A stretch of DNA of 6,408 nt from JBDKTK01 sp039680225. GTDB lineage: Bacteria; Desulfobacterota; Syntrophia; Syntrophales; UBA4778. The position numbers and the translations under genes were made by a program. Shown here one piece after another: positions 4,378-6,408 of the stretch (the first letter of the stretch is position 1; every line of letters begins with the position of its first letter). The stretch spans positions 1 to 6,408 of the forward strand of contig JBDKTK010000014.1 of assembly GCA_039680225.1 (NCBI GenBank), in the 5' to 3' direction. The notes beneath the pieces were generated by a model. That model searched no databases and had not been told where the DNA came from. It was given only the letters and a program-made list of their open reading frames with translations.

Positions 4378-5604
4378 TCACTTCAACAGCCGCTGGAGAT
4401 TCCTTTCGAGCTCCGCGGCTATGGCGTCAATGAACTCCTCCGTGCCCAGCTTGCGGTTGCCGGGGGCGGGTACGGCGACCAGCAGGAGGTCGCCCGTCAT
4501 GGCACCCTTCTCAACCGTGTCCAGCGCGGCCCTTTCGAGCCTGCCGGCAAAATCAACTATCTCCGGCGTCCCGTCCAGCTCGCCCCTCTTGCGCAGGGCG
4601 CCCGTCCAGGCAAAGATCAGCGCCATCGAGTTGGTCGAGGTCGGCTGGCCTTTCAGGTAATTGTAATAATGTTTCTGGACCGTGCCGTGGGCCGCCTCGT
4701 ATTCGAAGAACCCGTGCGGGGAGACCAGCACGGACGTCATCATGGCGAGGCTCCCGCAACCTGACGCGATGAGGTCCGACATGACGTCGCCGTCGTAATT
4801 CTTGAGGGCCCAGAGGATCCCGCCTTCCGACCTTATTATCCTGGCTGCGGCGTCGTCGATCAAGGTGAAAAAGTATGTTATCGATGCCTTTTCAAATTCT
4901 TTCTTCCAGTTGCGCTCGAATTCCTCGTCGAAGATTTTCCGGAAATGCGCGTCATAAGTTTTGGAGACGGTGTCCTTGGTGCTGAACCAGACGTCGATTT
5001 TTTCATCCAGGGCGAACCGGAAACACGCCCTCGCGAAACTCAGGATTGATTCGTCGGTATTATGCATGCCGAGGACTATCCCGGGGCCGCTGAAATCATG
5101 GATGGTCCGGCGGACAGGCGCGCCGCCTTTTGCCGGGGTGAACACTATTTCCGCAATTCCAGGCTCCGTCACGCGCATTTCGGCGCCGCTGTAAATATCG
5201 CCGTAAGCATGCCTGCCGATTGCAATGGGCTTTTTCCAGTTCGTGACAAACGGCTTTATGTTTTTCACCATTATCGGCTTGCGGAACACGGTGCCGTCTA
5301 GGATGGCCCGGATCGTGCCATTGGGGCTTTTCCACTGCTGCTTGAGCTTGTATTCCTCCACCCTGTCCGCATTGGGGGTTATCGTCGCGCACTTGACGCC
5401 GACGCCGTATTTCCTGATTGCGTTGGCGGCATCCACGGTCACCCGGTCGTCAGTGTCGTCCCGGCGCTTCACATGCAGGTCATAGTATTCCAGGTCCATG
5501 TCCAGGAAGGGGAAGAGGAGTTTTTCTTTCACCATCTTCCACATGACCCGGGTCATCTCGTCCCCGTCCATTTCCACCAGGGGGGTGCGCAGTCTGTATT
5601 TCAT
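4378..5604 (-). CDS. icd: NADP-dependent isocitrate dehydrogenase, eukaryote-like (type II)
   Basis: The 408-residue product resembles human IDH1/IDH2 rather than E. coli Icd. It oxidatively decarboxylates isocitrate to 2-oxoglutarate in the cytosol, using a divalent metal and NADP. VEMDGDEMTR (10-19) opens the protein. S94 and N96 in KSPNGT, R99, R108 and R131 in RHAYGD bind isocitrate. K210 in STK is the catalytic lysine, and D250, D273 and D277 are the metal ligands (IDH1 Lys212, Asp252, Asp275, Asp279). E-A-A-H-G-T-V-Q-K-H (303-312) binds the cofactor; Lys311 stands where IDH1 has Arg314, while His312 matches His315. The positive charge is kept, so NADP remains the best guess. The start is five bases after the aconitase stop, with only AAGG abutting the ATG, suggesting translational coupling. 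The order aconitase-isocitrate dehydrogenase matches consecutive steps of the oxidative or reductive citric acid cycle. Confidence 0.95.
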   Translation of the reverse strand: MKYRLRTPLVEMDGDEMTRVMWKMVKEKLLFPFLDMDLEYYDLHVKRRDDTDDRVTVDAANAIRKYGVGVKCATITPNADRVEEYKLKQQWKSPNGTIRAILDGTVFRKPIMVKNIKPFVTNWKKPIAIGRHAYGDIYSGAEMRVTEPGIAEIVFTPAKGGAPVRRTIHDFSGPGIVLGMHNTDESILSFARACFRFALDEKIDVWFSTKDTVSKTYDAHFRKIFDEEFERNWKKEFEKASITYFFTLIDDAAARIIRSEGGILWALKNYDGDVMSDLIASGCGSLAMMTSVLVSPHGFFEYEAAHGTVQKHYYNYLKGQPTSTNSMALIFAWTGALRKRGELDGTPEIVDFAGRLERAALDTVEKGAMTGDLLLVAVPAPGNRKLGTEEFIDAIAAELERNLQRLLK

Positions 5605-5609
5605 CCTTG

Positions 5610-6408
5610 TTATTTTTGCCCTTTCGCTTGCACTGTGTTTATCGCGCCTCCGGCCAGCAGGATTGACTTCTGCCTTTCCGAAAGATTGTATTTGACCTTG
5701 AATGTGTTGCCCCGGCTCGCGTTCACAACCAGCAGGGGTTCGCCTTTCTTTATGAGGTCCCTGATTTCCGGGACCTCCAGCCTGTCGCCGGCGGATATGC
5801 CGTCGTAATCCGCATCATCCGTGAAGACCAGCGGGACAATGCCGAAATTGACGAGGTTCGTCGCATGGATCCTCTCGAAGGATTTGGCTATGACTGCCCG
5901 TATCCCCAGGTGCATCGGGCAGATCGCGGCATGCTCGCGGGAAGAACCCTGGCCGTACGAAAGTCCGCCGACGATGATCCCCTGTTTCGATCCGGCCTTG
6001 ATACTCCGGGCCCGCGCGGCAAAACCAGGATCGACGATTTCGAAAACGAAATCGGAGTACCTGTCGATGTTCGACCTGTATTTCATCCGCTCCCCGGCCG
6101 GGATGATATGGTCGGTGGTTATATTGTCGCCGACCTTGATCGCCGCCTCTCCGTCGATTTTTTCCGGCAACGGCAGGCATACCGGGGGATCGCCGATGTT
6201 CGGCCCGCGGCGGATCCGGACGCCGCTCCGGGCCTTCTCATTCTTTTCGGGAGGAATGATCATGGAATCGTCCGTCCTGAAACGCGCCGGTTCGACGATC
6301 TCCGGATATTTTATCCCCAGGTTGCGGGGGTCTGTTATGCCGCCGGCAAGCGCTGCGGCGGCCGCCGTTTCCGGGCTCACAAGGTAGACCTTTGCATCCT
6401 TCGTCCCC
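5610..6408 (-). CDS. Aconitate hydratase, C-terminal part (cut by window edge)
   Basis: 265 residues are visible, from the right edge to a TAA at 5612-5610; the frame stays open to 6407. Aconitase interconverts citrate and isocitrate through cis-aconitate with a 4Fe-4S cluster in the cytosol. The cluster-binding cysteines lie in the missing N-terminal domains. The visible part begins with the end of domain 3 (V-Y-L-V-S-P-E-T-A-A, then G-I-T-D-P-R) and continues into the swivel domain: T-T-D-H-I at about 97-101, SYGQGSSREHAA at about 150-161 with the substrate-binding Ser-Ser-Arg (human ACO2 Ser642-Arg644), and A-K-S-F-E-R-I-H-A-T-N-L at about 174-185. The compact linker and swivel suggest the shorter 'Aquifex-type' bacterial aconitase of about 640 residues, found in many anaerobes; this subtype is inferred. 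A GTG at 6380 lies inside the conserved Y-L-V-S-P-E-T and is not the start. The gene heads the operon with icd. Confidence 0.93.
   Translation of the reverse strand, partial: GTKDAKVYLVSPETAAAAALAGGITDPRNLGIKYPEIVEPARFRTDDSMIIPPEKNEKARSGVRIRRGPNIGDPPVCLPLPEKIDGEAAIKVGDNITTDHIIPAGERMKYRSNIDRYSDFVFEIVDPGFAARARSIKAGSKQGIIVGGLSYGQGSSREHAAICPMHLGIRAVIAKSFERIHATNLVNFGIVPLVFTDDADYDGISAGDRLEVPEIRDLIKKGEPLLVVNASRGNTFKVKYNLSERQKSILLAGGAINTVQAKGQK

Overview
The window (about 57% G+C by eye) reads as chromosomal DNA of a Gram-negative anaerobe that uses selenium. BamD, an outer-membrane assembly lipoprotein, shows a diderm envelope. A bacterial-type aconitase paired with a eukaryote-like NADP isocitrate dehydrogenase, together with a selenocysteine-encoding thioredoxin, fits a Desulfobacterota (former Deltaproteobacteria) or Nitrospirota-like genome. 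That placement is inference, because no phylogenetic marker was compared.

Layout. Minus strand 1-339 is the N-terminal part of an MTAP/PNP-family nucleoside phosphorylase that runs off the left edge. Positions 340-545 are a divergent intergenic region with two adjacent small palindromes, a plausible sigma70 promoter and a strong Shine-Dalgarno site. Plus strand 546-872 is a complete 108-residue thioredoxin whose first active-site cysteine codon is TGA (642-644). It is followed 11 nt later by a stable hairpin with a G-U apical loop at the spacing expected of a bacterial SECIS element, so the gene most likely encodes a selenoprotein with a Trp-Sec-Gly-Ala-Cys active site. An ordinary gene caller breaks it at the TGA and leaves an apparent empty space. 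Five bases later, on the same strand, comes bamD (878-1627).

From 1617 to the right edge everything is on the minus strand. A two-domain protein (aminoglycoside-phosphotransferase-like kinase fused to a P-loop kinase, 1617-3191) overlaps the end of bamD tail to tail by 11 bp. A 109-bp gap (3192-3300) holds an imperfect long inverted repeat of REP type. Upstream lies a tight run, in transcription order, of aconitase (cut by the right edge, stop at 5610), isocitrate dehydrogenase (5604-4378) and rlmN (4356-3301), with gaps of 5 and 21 nt. The first two catalyse consecutive steps from citrate to 2-oxoglutarate; RlmN methylates 23S rRNA and is probably a passenger in the operon.

The main discovery is the selenocysteine thioredoxin with its SECIS hairpin. 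Conserved residues on both sides of the TGA, an intact resolving cysteine, and use of TGA as a normal stop elsewhere in the window all argue for recoding rather than a broken gene.
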